Below, in pieces: positions 24,091 through 37,100 of a stretch of 64,000 nt of DNA (positions are counted from its first letter, which is position 1; every line of letters starts with the position of its first letter). Under the pieces are notes generated by a model. The model saw only the letters and a program-made list of their open reading frames with translations, did no database searches and was not told the origin of the DNA. Position numbers and translations under genes: made by a program. Origin of the DNA: Mucidula mucida (lineage: Eukaryota > Basidiomycota > Agaricomycetes > Agaricales > Physalacriaceae); NCBI GenBank assembly GCA_015501055.1, contig JADNYV010000033.1:230495-294494 (forward strand), given 5' to 3'.

Positions 24091-25056
24091 CTACCCAGAA
24101 AACCTAGATTTCTCAACACCTTTCACCCCCCACTTCTTACCAATGTCAAGCATAAATAGCTTCCCGCCATCTGGACCTCCCACCCCATGTCTTGTACCAG
24201 TCGTACACACCAAAAGCCCAAGATCGTCGCCTGCCCAGCCAGGGCAGGTCACATAAGGAACGCCCTCTGCAACAACTTCGCGTAACAGCCGGCCCTCTGG
24301 CGAATAACACAACACACATCCCTTTCCCCAAATTCCTATCCATATATTCCCCTCCGCGTCCAACACCATGCCATCCGGCTCACCGCCTTTGTGGTTTTGC
24401 TCCACCGAGCTGGTATCAGTGTCTGGCCGGAAGTCCAAGAACACTGAAGGAGTGCCCAGAGTACCCCGCTCCTCATCAAACGCGTATCTTCTTGTTATAA
24501 GACCATACGAGTCGTTGTGGTACATCCACTTGTTGTCAGCGGACCACGCAATGCCATTAGAGCAGTACAAGCCAGATGCATGCTGGGTGACCGTTCCGTC
24601 GGGATCACAACGATACAGGTTCCCGCCTGGTGTACTAGTTGTGCCGCCGAGTGGTAACCCGATGGCTTCATGGTCCATGGTACCTGCCCAGAACCGTCCT
24701 TTCGAGTCCGAAGCGCCGTCATTGAATCGCAGCTTCCCGCGAACGGCGTCGGAAAGGACTTGAACAAAGTTCTCCAGCACGCCGGTTTGCTCGTCGATGA
24801 ACGCAAATCCAAGTGTGCCAGCGGCGATGTATCCGGGGCGCCCTTTCATGAAGGACGTTACTGTGATGACATCGGACAAGGTGAGAACACGGAGCTGCTT
24901 GGAGGCGAGAGAGAGGATGTGGATCTCTGGCGGGTCAGCGAGAGGAATGACATAATGCAATGTATCGTCCGATGGACGGTAGATGGGTGCTTCGCCTAGG
25001 ACACAGTGCGAGTCGAATAAAGGCTCGCCAAAGGTGGCTATTTCGTGGTTTGTCAT
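24091..25056 (-). CDS. SMP-30/gluconolactonase-like six-bladed beta-propeller protein
   Basis: This is an intronless 321-residue protein, the usual length for the family. It has the early LFDSHCVLGEAPIYRPSDD (the metal-binding Glu in GEAP), RFNDGASDSKGRFWAGTMDH (Asn-Asp pair and blade motif), GLYCSNGIAWSADNKWMYHN (second conserved Asn, N-G-I-x-W) and GGEPDGMVLDAEGNIWIGIW (PDG...D catalytic region). Members hydrolyse sugar lactones or related esters with a bound divalent metal, usually Ca or Zn. No signal peptide is seen, so it is probably cytosolic. The frame is clean, and the gene is divergent from the ABCF gene. Confidence 0.9.
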   Translation of the reverse strand: MTNHEIATFGEPLFDSHCVLGEAPIYRPSDDTLHYVIPLADPPEIHILSLASKQLRVLTLSDVITVTSFMKGRPGYIAAGTLGFAFIDEQTGVLENFVQVLSDAVRGKLRFNDGASDSKGRFWAGTMDHEAIGLPLGGTTSTPGGNLYRCDPDGTVTQHASGLYCSNGIAWSADNKWMYHNDSYGLITRRYAFDEERGTLGTPSVFLDFRPDTDTSSVEQNHKGGEPDGMVLDAEGNIWIGIWGKGCVLCYSPEGRLLREVVAEGVPYVTCPGWAGDDLGLLVCTTGTRHGVGGPDGGKLFMLDIGKKWGVKGVEKSRFSG

Positions 25057-25524
25057 GGTGGAGAACGAGCTCTATGCTCAGCCGTGAGAGTGTGTTACGA
25101 GCGCATGTTTCATGCTGCCGTGAGCGCTCACTAAAGGAAGAGCAATCAAACACGTTCAATTTGCTACCTGATGACTTCGTTTACGATGCTGGCGAGAGGT
25201 CTTAACCGACGGCTAACATTTTGAGCTTGGATTTAGATGCTCTACTACTCCAGCATCAGTAGCTAATGTTTTTCTACCTCTACAGGCGGGAACGCTGGTT
25301 GAATTGATTGTCCAGTTTGTTGGATGGCGGAGCCGGTCGAGTCAACAACACACTGGGGCGTGTTCAAACATGATAGTTGAGAGCAAGCTGAGAGGCAAGA
25401 TCGATGCGCATCCTCGGTCCGATCTGCCGACTTGCTTTCATTCACTCAACGCGAGTCAACGTCGGCTCCGTTCCCGCACAAACATGGTTCTTGTACGCTT
25501 TCTCTATGCGATGCAAGAGTACAA

Positions 25525-27837
25525 ATGCCGACATCCGACACGCTCACCGTGACCGCCGCCCAGAGCCGCTTCCACAGTGACGCCGCCAACGTTCCCGCCA
25601 CGAAAGAAATCGACGTACACGACCTCAGCATCTCCATTGGCGGCAAGGAAGTGCTCGCGCATGCCGAGTTCAAGCTCCTTACAAACGTCCACTATGTCCT
25701 TGTTGGCCGGAATGGAGTTGGAAAGTCAAGTACTAGACTACCTCTCAAATCCCAAATAAAGTCTAACAATGTATAGCCCTGATGCGCGCATTGGCTGAAG
25801 GCAGAATTCCAGGAGTTTCATGGGGCATACACATGCTCCTACTTGGTCAAAATATTTTGGTGGGCACTGCACTCGATCCCGACGCGCAGAACAACGAATC
25901 GTCGATGACTGTCGCTCAGTATGTCGTCAAGAGCGATGCGCGCCGACAACGCGCGCTCCAGCAACTTGAAGGTACGTGTATTAAAGCATGCCGCGATCGC
26001 CAAGTTGATGACTTCTCTAGTTCTAACCAAAGTCTTGGAATCCGCCGAACCTTTGGACATTGTCAGAGCGGTTCGCCAACTTGACCACGAAGATATTGAG
26101 CGCAAGATTGCTGAACAACGCGAAATTGCTGGGTACAGGAGTAATGCTCGTGGCGCCAAGGCGCGAAAGGAGCTGGTCGCCGCGGAGAAGAGACTCGAAG
26201 AGTCAACAAAATTGCAAGTCTTGTAAAGCTCGAGTCCGATTCTCCCACTCATGTTATGATAGACAGACCAACAATGATGCTGACGCGTCTGAAATACAGA
26301 AAGCGTCCGGTGCTGCCTTGGCAAGACTCTCAGAGATCGAATCTCTTTTAGAATCTGTAAAACAAAATCTTCGAGGCATACAGAATAAGTCACTGATCAT
26401 CATGCTCAGATCAACTCCGGTAACGCAGAAGCTCGCGCCAGAACTATTCTGCTTGGTCTTGGATTTCCCACAGACAAAATCGACCAACCTTTCACGTCTC
26501 TTTCCGGCGGATGGAGAACACGCTGTTCCCTCGCATGCGCCCTCTTCCAAAAGGTCGACATTCTCCTCCTAGACGAATGCACAAACTTCCTCGACCTCCC
26601 TGCTGTCATCTGGCTACAAACGTACATCCAATCCCTCATCGATACGACCGTCTTGGTGATCACCCATGATCACGACTTTGCCGATGCTGTCGCTGGTGAA
26701 CTCCTCGTGCTGCGGGAGCAAAAGCTCGAGACGTTCAAGGGCAATCTCTCGGCATACGAGCATGAGAAGCGGAATCAGATCAAGAGGATGACGCGTCTCA
26801 AGGAAGTAGCAGACAAGAAGACCTCCCATATGGAGGATACGATCCAAGGCAACATTGCTGCTGCGAAACGGACGGGAGACGACAAGAAGTTGAAACAGGC
26901 TGCGTCTAGGAAGAAAAAGATTGAAGAGCGGTCTGGGTTGGAGGTCGGGATGAAGGGCGGGCGATTTAAGCTGAACAGGGACCTGGGAGGGTTCCATGTC
27001 AAGAATCGTGCGGATCTTGATGTGCCGAGTGTCGATGCGCCGGCGAAGATGACGATCCCGCTGGACCCTCCGCCGTTGAGGTTTCCTGGTGCGCTTCTCA
27101 GTATGGAGCATATCTCATACGCGTACCCAAATGCAAAAACAAGGATCTTATCTGACGTGACGCTCGCCATCCATCCTGGAGAACGCATTGGGCTATGCGG
27201 ACTGAACGGATCTGGCAAGTCGACGCTCGTCAACGTCGCTCTGGGTATTTTGAAGCCCTCGAGTGGGACCGTCACGCTCCATCCACGCGCGCGTGTGGCG
27301 CATTTTACGCAGCACGAGGTGGAGAAGCTCACTGCGCTCCGTGATGACACGACGACGGCTTTGTCCCACGTTATGGCTTCTCACACCAATCTAAGTGAGT
27401 TTACAGCCCGGAAAGTTCTCGGCTCCCTCGGCCTCTCGGGTCGGATGGTAACCGACGTCCCCCTCGCACATCTCTCGGGTGGGCAGAAAGTGCGCGTCGC
27501 GCTGGCTACGTGCGTCGGGGAAGAGGCGCCCCATTTACTCGTACTGGACGAGGTGACGACGCATTTGGATACGGACACGATTAGGGCTTTGGTTGAGGCG
27601 TTGAGAGGATTCCGGGGTGCGCTTTTGGTTGTTACGCACGATCGGTATTTTATGAGAGGTGTGGTTGAGGGAGAGGTTGAGGATGATGATAGTGATAGTG
27701 ATGATCAGGGGCGGGGAGATGTTGGTGGTGGGAAAGTGTATAGGGTGTTCAAGGGAGGCTTGAAGGTGTTGGATGGGGGGATGGGCCGTTATGAAGAGAT
27801 TGCGGAGAGGGCTGCAAGGAAGCTGAATGCGGGATAG
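25525..27837 (+). CDS. ABCF-type ATPase with two nucleotide-binding domains (translation-associated)
   Basis: Five exons (25525-25729, 25777-25971, 26021-26217, 26267-26356, 26410-27837) join in frame to 704 codons; the introns are 47-53 nt. Domain 1 has Walker [10 protein letters not shown], signature [13 protein letters not shown] and Walker [13 protein letters not shown]. The linker is rich in Lys/Arg and helical. Domain 2 has Walker [10 protein letters not shown], signature [13 protein letters not shown] and Walker [13 protein letters not shown]. There are no membrane helices, so this is a soluble ABCF protein of the GCN20/ARB1-like group, which acts on ribosomes or in ribosome biogenesis. 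The start at 25525 is chosen because it precedes the first conserved domain without a stop; the third intron has a non-standard GTCTTG donor. Confidence 0.85.
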
Positions 27838-28042
27838 ACATTGACTTGTGGGCGAAAGGTTTACCTACTTTCAAGTCGGTGCCTGGCGTTCAAGTACTAG
27901 TAGAGTTTTGGAGAAGAAAGTCGTTCTTCTCGTCAACGCTACCTGTCTGCCCAAGTCTTTACTATCTGACTCATCGATTATCCAAAAATGCTACATACAT
28001 TGGCTGAAATACAAAACTATTAACTATCCCTCCTACGCCAAA

Positions 28043-30636
28043 TTAGTTACCATTGACCACCTTCTTCGGGATTAGCGCCAACTTGCCCAAGGCGCATATT
28101 ACCGCCTTGATACCAGAAGTAGTAATATCAGCATCGGTCGCAACACCCCACCCGCTGCGCTTCTTCTCCCCAACTGGCTCATACAGCAACTCCACATACG
28201 AAGCCGCAACGACCTCCGCGCCCTCGCCAATAGAGTGCTCAGAGTACTCGCGGAGAGTAAGCCCTCCCTCGACAAACGCCGAGATCGCGCTCAACGTCGA
28301 AGATAACGGTCCATTCCCCTCTCCTCTCACGCTCCTCACAACCCCAAAAAGGAAAAACTCGCCCGTCAAAATCCGCGTCGTCGCATCCACATGCTCCAGC
28401 GTGAACGTCAGCACCGAAAACTGCGACGTCGCCTTGATCACATCGTAGTCGTACGTCTTCTTGAACAGCTCCGTCAGCGCCCCGATGGATATCTCCCCGC
28501 CCGCATCCCGCGCCGCGCGCTGCACCACCTCGAAAAACGCCGCCTGGAAGCGCCGCGGCAGCTCGAGCCCCAGCGAGTTGACAATCACGCTCGAGATATC
28601 CGCTTGCCCCGATTTGGCGTTGAACCCAACGGTCAGCTTCAGCTCGGGCAGCTCCATGTCGCCAATGGCGTTGTTCGCCGCGCTGAGGACAGCGCGTAAG
28701 CCCGCACCAGAGATATCCGAGTCCGAGCCCACGCCCCACCACGACTTGGTGGATTTGCGGTCGCCAGCGGGGACGAGCTCGATGTACGCTGCTGCGCGCG
28801 AGTTCTGCCCCTGCTCCGCGTCAAGCGTGTGCTCAGTGTACTCGCGGAGGGAGAGGTCGATGTGGAGGTGCGTGCGGAGGGCGTCCAGCAGGGCGGATAG
28901 AGGTCCGTTGCCGTCTCCACGGATAACACGCAGGACGCCATCGACGTTGAGAGTGCCGTCAAACCGCCGGCGCTCGTCTTCGTCGCCCGAATTAGGATCC
29001 GCGCTCGGTTCGTGGAAATCTTGAAATGTCGCAGTGACAACCTGCCCTTGTACTTGGGCCCGCCAAAGTGGTACGTCTGGCGAAAGGCCGTCGTGATATC
29101 GTCGACAGTCACTTCGCGCGCTTCCCGATCCGAAATGGCCTGGATGACCTGGTAGAACGAGATCTGCATCTTTCGCGGCATATCGAGCTGTAGGTGCTGC
29201 TTAATAAGATACGCGATGCCTCCCTTGCCGGACTGGGAGTTGACACGGATGACCGCTTCGTAGGTCAAGCCCAGGTCAGCGGGGTCAATGGGTAAGTAGG
29301 GTATATCCCAGTACTGGGGCTCGCCCTTGGCCGCTGCCTCTGTGTGGCGTATCTTCTGAGCCTCGAAGCCCTTTTTGATGGCATCCTGATGTGAACCGGA
29401 GAATGCGGTAAAGACGAGTTCGCCTGCGTACGGATGGCGAGGGTGAACGGGGAGGTCATTACATTGGGTAACGACATCGATAACGGATTGGAGATCGCTG
29501 AAGTCGAGGCCGGGAGATATGCCCTGGGAGTACAAGTTGAGGGCCAAGTTGACGAGATCCACGTTGCCGGTTCGCTCTCCATTTCCGAAGAGACAGCCCT
29601 CGACCCGGTCTCCACCAGCAAGCATACCAAGTTCTGCCGACGCGATTCCGGTTCCTACAATACGATGGCAATTAGAAGACGAATAGTATTGGTAGCTTGT
29701 TTAACGAACCTCGGTCATTATGTGGATGTAAACTCACATAGACCTTTTCGCGTTCAGAAATATTGGTGCAGAAATATTCAATCTTGACATGTCATCAATT
29801 TGAATGAAGGAAGAGCAGAAATACGGCATGGAAATGCGCACCTGATCTGCATAATGATTCGGAGGAGCAATCTCCACAGTCGACGGCAGATTGAAGATGA
29901 TTCTGTTCTCAAACTCTGGGCCAGCCTTCCCCCACGCTGCTTTCACTGCTTCGCACACCTCCAGCGCAAAGTCAGGCTCAGTCTGAGTAAAAGTCTCTGG
30001 ACTGTACTCGTAGCGGAACTTGGTCCCAGTCTTCGCGGTACATTCTTCCGTCAACTTCCTGACGATTTTAGTGTGGGACACGGCGAGTTCGACGGTCTTT
30101 TCTTTTGAATTCCGGAAAACGACGTTGCGAAATGTGGGTGAAGTCGCGTTATACATATGAAGGATTGCATGCTTCGCGCCGGCCACGGAGTCAATTGTTC
30201 GTTTAATGAGGTCCTCACGGGCAGGTGTTAGCACCTACAGAACACATGCTCAATAACAGAATAGACGATGAGCGGGGGAAATGACCTGTATCCAAACGTC
30301 GTCTGGGATTTCGTTGTTCTCGATGAGACCGCGAACGAACATGAAGTCCGTGTCACTGGCGGCGGGGTAGGACACCTCAATTTCCTTGACGCCAGACTTG
30401 ATGAGTTGCCTAAAGAAGGTGGTCTTTTGCTCGATGGTCATGGGATTTGCCAGCGCCTGGTTTCCATCGCGGAGATCAGTAGAGAGCCAGATGGGAGCTT
30501 TTGTGAAAGTTTTGGAGGGCCATTGACGATCCTTGAGATTCAAAGGAGTGTACGGCTTGTACTTTTGGGATGGATCTGGCCTGGATTGACATTAGTACTG
30601 GAAAAGAGGGAATTGGGCGACATACAGCATTGGCAT
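28043..30636 (-). CDS. LEU4: 2-isopropylmalate synthase with an extra C-terminal regulatory-type unit
   Basis: This enzyme condenses 2-oxoisovalerate with acetyl-CoA, the first committed step of leucine synthesis. Exon 1 is only 11 nt (MPML, 30626-30636). Then come [20 protein letters not shown] (HMGL-like barrel, catalytic R-D-G-N-Q), [11 protein letters not shown] and [14 protein letters not shown] (metal-binding H-x-H-N-D). The linker unit [20 protein letters not shown] leads to a leucine-feedback region with [16 protein letters not shown] and [17 protein letters not shown] second, related unit follows: [20 protein letters not shown] ... [18 protein letters not shown] ... [20 protein letters not shown], to the stop at 28043. 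Fungal enzymes are usually about 600-650 residues; this is roughly 200 longer. One base appears missing near 29045 (frame change after GPKYKG). Divergent from GluRS. Confidence 0.85.
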
Positions 30637-31054
30637 GTTGGCGGTAGAGGGACAAGAAAGTTTTAGCAGTCTAGATCATGCTTTTATTAGCATGACCTAT
30701 GACGTAAAGCCTAATTTATTGACTCGTTCTTGGCTCGCTAGTTTTCTGCCATGGCCAAATTCATGTCATCCTCCTGACACATTCGAAATAATGAGCGCCA
30801 CACGGGTAAGCGGTTGAGGAGATATCAAGGACTTGGTGGACATCAAGTAGATTTTATAGATCAAGTAGGTAGGCTGGCCCATCTGTTTAACACGCGTCCT
30901 CAGTGAGCGAGACGGCTGCTGAACGTAGAAGACACGATAATACGACTCGCCACAACGCGACGGTCAGGTTGTATGTACATCTGTCCAAAAATGGGCAGCC
31001 ATTGGCATGACCTTCATTTTGATCGAGTCATCACAACTCTTTCAGTCATCCATC

Positions 31055-33583
31055 ATGGCGACGTTGACGCTTTCTTCCAAGCTCGCGCCTTTTCCTTTCG
31101 CTGTGATTGCTATCGCGGCTTATACTCAAAAGGCGGAACTCGTATTTGACGACGCAGCAACAGGCCCGGTACTCGAGCTGAATGGATCCCAAATCACCGC
31201 TGAGCAGGACATTGTACACGCTCTGGCAAAAGAAGGCGGTCTATCCGAAGACAGTGCAAAGGTGCGACCGTTTCCAGATCTCAATCTGGTTCTAATCGAT
31301 CTGTTAGGCTGCGTCATTCTTTGCTCTCGCCAAAAACTTGAATACCGTCACTGTCGTTTCCGAAGTTATCACTGCACTCGATTCTCTCGACGATCATCTC
31401 GCTTATCGCACTTTTCTCATCGGACATGCCGTGACGGCATCTGACTGGATGCTATGGGGCACCATCAAAGGCAGCATCAAAATCGTCGGATTGCTCAAAA
31501 ACAACAAACACGCCCACCTTAACCGCTGGTTCTCCCATCTCGAATCTCTAGAATCCACTCAAACCGCTCTGACTGCATTGATCTCCGCTAAAGCATCCAA
31601 GGCTCGCTCTAACAAAGTTGCTGCTGGATTCGCGCTTGGTCTTGAAGGTGCAAAGATGGGTGAGGTTGTGACGCGCTTCCCGCCGGAGCCCAGCGGTTAC
31701 CTCCATATTGGCCACGCCAAGGCGGCGATGCTCAATCAGTACTTTGCACAAATGTACAACGGCAAGTTGATCATCCGCTTCGATGACACGAATCCCAGCA
31801 AAGAAAGGGTACGTCCTACGTTTCTTCATTTCAGACCTTTATCGATCATAGCCTTTCAGACTGAATTGAGGACACCATTTTGGAGACCTGCTATGTTGGG
31901 AATCAAGGGCGATATTATCACTCACACGTCGATTACTTTGCGACGTTGTACGACTATGCTCTCAAAGTCATCAAAGAGGGTAAGGCGTACACGGATGACA
32001 CTGAACAAGCTCAGGTACGTACAGTTTGATTGTTAAGCCCGTAATCTCAGCAATCAATTAGATGAGGACGGAGCGCTTCGATGGCATCGCCTCGAAACAT
32101 CGTGACGATAGTGTCGAGGACAATCTCAAGCACTTCGCCGAGATGACCGCCGGTTCTGAGGAAGGCCTACGTTGGTGTCTACGGGCCAAAATGAGCGTGG
32201 ACGACCCCAACAAGGCGCTACGTGATCCTGTCATTTACCGATGCAACACCTTGCCTCATCACCGTACTGGGTAACATAGCATACTTCCATTACTTTGGAT
32301 GCGTTCACTCACGTTCTTTCAGTGACAAATGGAAGGTCTATCCTACCTACGACTTTGCTTGCCCCATTGTCGACTCCATCGAAGGCGTCACTCATGCTCT
32401 TCGTACAAACGAGTACCGCGACCGCAATCCGCAATATTGGTGGATGACCGACGCCGTGGGCATCCGCAAGGTCAAGATTTGGGACTTTAGTCGGCTCAAC
32501 TTTATCTACACCCTTCTTTCGAAGCGCAAACTTCATGACTTTGTCAACCGGGGCATCGTGCGTGGATGGGATGACCCTCGCTTCCCTACCGTGCGAGGAA
32601 TTCGGAGGAGAGGACTGACGATCGAGGCACTGCATCAGTTTATGCTTATGCAAGGTCCTTCCCAGGCTATCGTCTCGCTAGAGTGGGATTCCATATGGGC
32701 GATGAACAAGAAGGTTATTGACCCCATTGCGCCTCGTCATTGGGCAATCATCGAGGCAGACAGGTAAGGATTCTGGTTATCTGCAAGGGCGTCTGCTTGA
32801 ACTATGTATAGGGTACCCGTCACTGTCAAGGGTGCTCCTACAACACCGGAGGTCAAGAACCTCCCGAAGCACAAGAAAAACCCCGAGATTGGCGAAAAGA
32901 AGACTGTCTATTCGTCTAATATCCTTGTCGATCAAGAGGATGCGTTATCGTTTGAGGATCAAGAAGAGGTATCTCTGTCACTTTGTTCAGAGTGCGGTGC
33001 CTGAAAGGACTATCTAGGTTACCTTGATGGACTGGGGCAACGCTATCGTCCGATCCAAGACCCTCGACGCGTCCGGCAAAGTAACCTCCATTGAAATGGA
33101 GCTCCACCTTGAAGGCGACTTCAAAAAGACGAAGAAGAAGATAACCTGGCTCGCGCAGCCCACGGACGCGCTGCCGCTCATCCCTGTGACACTCTTGATT
33201 ACGACTACCTCATCACCAAGAAGAAGCTCGAGGAGGGCGACGACGTTGTGGAGTTTACCGCGCCCGTGTCCGAGTTCCGGGAGAGCGCGCTGGCTGATGC
33301 GAATGTCAAGGACTTGAAGAAGGGGGATTATTTGCAGTTTGAGAGGAAGGGGTATTTCATATTTGATGGGGAGGGTGGGGATGGGAAGATAGAATTTATA
33401 AGGATTCCGGATGGGAAGGCGGCGGGGTTGGCGAGTAAGGCTGGGGTGGCGGCGGCGGCTACGCCGAAGGAGATAACGACGCCTGCGTCGAAGATGTATA
33501 GTGTGGACAGCATCTATGGGGACCAGGTCCCGCCTGATGTGGACACGAAGATGTATAAGGTGGAGAGTATATACAAAAACTGA
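31055..33583 (+). CDS. GUS1: Cytosolic glutamyl-tRNA synthetase
   Basis: The enzyme charges tRNA-Glu in the cytosol. An N-terminal GST-like domain (to about residue 190, including [19 protein letters not shown]) is followed by the class I catalytic core: [20 protein letters not shown] (HIGH motif), [64 protein letters not shown] (KMSKS counterpart) and [16 protein letters not shown]. The anticodon-binding barrel has [16 protein letters not shown]. Introns include 31262-31307 and those near 31807-31857, 32014-32060, 32271-32324, 32764-32811 and 32970-33018. Single bases seem to be missing near 31867, 31890, 31935 and 33196, although flanking residues are highly conserved. As the enzyme is essential, assembly error is the simpler reading. 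A decayed 3' relic lies at 48.8-49.2 kb. Confidence 0.85.
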
Positions 33584-34109
33584 ATGTGTAACTGTTTTTG
33601 TAGCTAGACGAACCTCATTGTAGAATTACCAATCGACCCTGTTAATATGAACGAGTGTTCGAATAAGACTTGCTGACCTCCAACAACTTGTCTGCCTGAA
33701 ATGCGTGCCGTGTTCAAGCCTGCGCACGTCATGGGTATGTCTCCAAAGACGTTGATGGTCCTCCTACTGAGCGTGGATTCAGACGTGGCCTCAGAGAATG
33801 AAGCATCTCATGGAAGTCACCTCGTATCTCATGTATTTCAGCCGTCCGCGTCAATAACTTTGGTTTAAACTTCACGAGCTCAGTGACATTCTGACTGACA
33901 CTGCACTCATTACCGCCGTGCTGACCCGGCAGTGGATCCACCACCTGGCATGTCGCTCGCTCATATACGCGAACGTGCAAAACACCGTCAATTCGGAGAC
34001 AACTCGGGCCCTCTGAGCCTTCGAGCTTCAAAGTATGTCCTCGGATTCAATTCACACAGGCAACTTCTGTTGTTAATTCATCATCGCGATCTACTCTCTC
34101 TACGAACAC
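33584..34109. other. Intergenic region between convergent GluRS and DUF6535 gene 1
   Basis: Two convergent genes end at 33583 and 34110. The short frames in between show no domain and no coherent splicing. It most likely contains both 3' untranslated regions and polyadenylation signals. Confidence 0.5.
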
Positions 34110-37100
34110 TTCAAGCAGGACTATGGTGTGCAGCCGATTTGCGGCCAAGTAATGTCCGCCAAGATTTGAAGATGCTAGGTGTACTCTCAGAATCCAGTTG
34201 CGGCCGGACCCACTGTGGCGGAACGACCTACGAAAAAAAAAAAAGTAAGTGGAGTTTCCGCTCTACTTCTCGAGATGTAAACATGCTCTTACCTGGCTCA
34301 AATCCTCTTTCGGTTTCGTGTACACCGGAGGCACAGTATGATTACGCTTCAAATCTCTCGCAAACGTCGTGATCAAGGAGGGCAAATCTTGAAAAGGTCG
34401 ATAATGTACGCGTCTGTATGAATGCACATCAACATGCACGGTCACTTTGGCCTCGTCATATTCATCTGCCATGCCGACGCAAGCAACGAGCCTCGCTAAG
34501 TCTGCGATGCACGCAGAGCAAGTGTCGCTTGAAATAGTTTCCGCCAAATTCCACAACATATTCTGCGTGTCAGAGTCACCAAAGAGAAGGATCTTGCTCA
34601 GCGTTGACAAGTGGGCAGGTGCCTCGATGTATTCTCTTGCTGCTGAAAGCGCTTTCGAAGTAGCGTCGCTGGATGATAGTCCATTCAGATAGGTCACAGC
34701 CACATAGACGTACCCTGGACGCCAACGTGCTGGAAGCGTTTCCGCTTCTGAGGTGGCTGAATGAGACAGACGCGAAAAACGTGCTCCAATATCGCGCAAC
34801 CAATCCTCGCGAACAAGATACGCATATATCGTTTCCGTCGCAAAGGAATGGGTCGCGAAACACGAGACATACGTGAAAATATGAGCGAGCAGTTCCCATC
34901 CGTTATCCACAGCTCCAGATTCAAGCGCAGAGGTAGCTACGTGCCATATCTTCTTGAACAGCGTCGGAGTAAGCCACGATGCGTCGCGATCCCCAGAGGC
35001 GGCGGCGATCTGGAAACGGCGGTTGAGCCCAGCAAAGAGAATCTCGACAACGAAGCCTTTGTCCGCCAGAGTCATGACAGTACTGGATTCAAAGACGTCG
35101 GACTTGGTTACAGTCTTCAGTGCAGATAACGTCGCTCGGTCAACGTCCAGATGTGCGCTCCAGGGACCGAGATTGAGAGCGTACGCTTCAGCGACCATCA
35201 AGACCCTATGGAACAAAGACTGAGGAGGTTCTGGGTAGCCCTGGATCATGACGTATCGGAAGAGAGCATTGTTTTCTGAGTAGTCGTCTCGAGAGCAGAA
35301 GAGGTGGCCTGAATAGAACGAGTTTGCAGCAGTGTAAGTACCAGAAGAATATCGTCGGGGAGATGCTGACTAAAGCCCAAGATGCGTCGTTTCTCAGGCT
35401 CCAGGGCATGAGGGAATCCAACATGAAGTAGCCATCTTATGAATGATGGCTGCATATTAGAAACCAAAGCATCGCGCAACGTGTTTGACGTTGCATTTTG
35501 CTCCACATTATACACATTCACGACGAGCGGGAACTTCTCCGGCCCGAGGGAGTAAGAAAACAGGTCTTTCTTGTCCCCATCGCAATTGAAGGAAGAACAG
35601 TCGTGCTCAATGACAGCGCCCTTCAGAAGCTGACACCAGATCGAAGACGGCGGGTCATCACCATGAGAAGAGTCAATCTCCAGGAAATCCAGTCCAGACT
35701 GCAGAGCGACTTCAAACAGTTTGCCCCAAAACAAGACATCGACTCCGCCATCTGGCCTCGTAAAGTTCCCTTCAGCAAGCAAGTCATCACTAACAGCTTT
35801 GATGACAAGATCAAGGGACTTGTTGATGGTCCCATACTTGCTCGGATGAGCATCGAGCATGTCAAACTTGCCAAAGCGTAATGCTCCACGCTGAAGCCTT
35901 TCCAGGCGTTCGACAGGCTGATCATAACGATGGTGGGCCCTTATAGCGCGTACCACAGCAGGCCTATCCTCATCTTTCTCCGCGACAAAGTCACGGCAAA
36001 GCCAAACGCTAGGGTCCGATACCGGAGCCGTTATGCCTTTGGGACTTGTCATGACACCGATACTCTGCAGCGGAAGGCTTCCCAAAGACTGTACGACGAT
36101 GCTATGCACAGAAGCATTTGAAGATGTGTTGTGGAGCCATGAGAGAGACAGCGCGTCGAGGTTATCTGCTTCACGTGTGATAGCAACGCGCTCTACATCT
36201 TTCAGAGAACGAGATGTCGGTGAAGCGCGATGTAAGCGCAACGAGGCGAAACACCGGCGTACCCAGCTGACGAGCCTAAAGGTGTACAATGCCAAAGGAG
36301 TCTTATATGGGCAGTTTGCGTAGAGCAGTGGGAGAAGATTGCTAACAAGATAGGCAAGCGCTCCGACACCTGTCAAGCATCCCAACGAGGCAGCCATAGC
36401 CACGTCCAACGAACAAAGGAATATGGTGAATCCAGCAAAGAATACGCCGAGTGAGATGTGCATAAGGACAGGGAGGAGCCCGATAATGAGGGGAACATGC
36501 CACTGCTCCAGTCCAACAAATCTGAAGTGTCGGATACGAGAACGGTCCTTTGGGGTGCCGGAGGGGAGGATCATGTACTCGTTTATCCATTGTTTCGTCA
36601 AGACCGCAACCAGTGTGGTCGTCAAACTGAGTGCAAGACTAGTGAACCACATGCCATTGATCCATCGATCAACTGATTTAGCCTTGAAAGAGGCAGAAGG
36701 ATCCAAATTCTGGACGGCGACTTCATTAGCAGAGGTACCCTGGGAAATGGCGACTTGAACGTCGATCAAGCGCAGTATCAACGTCGTTGTGACCGCAGCG
36801 TAATCCACGCGAAGACTTTGACAAGTTTGCACGACAAATGTCGTCACAACCGCGGAGAACAGAGCTGCCTAGTTCGAAATACATCAGAATTGAGGTTTTC
36901 AATTGAGCTACTAGTATGTATCCGAACTTACAAATACCAGGAGCATGTCAAGACCGTCTCTCCAGTTCTCGACCATGTCGAGGTCGAACTTCGTACACTC
37001 GTCCATGTAGGTCTTATAGAACCTGCTTCGTTCGGATAATTCCTTGAATTCTTCGTCTGGTGGATATTTCTGCTCATAGTCGAAAGGATCTAAAACGCGG

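Noticed and set aside
28239..28742. 167-residue frame overlapping the 2-isopropylmalate synthase C-terminus
   Set aside because: It is Gly/Arg/Ala-rich and lies on the same strand in a different frame from a clearly conserved enzyme; a GC-rich shadow.
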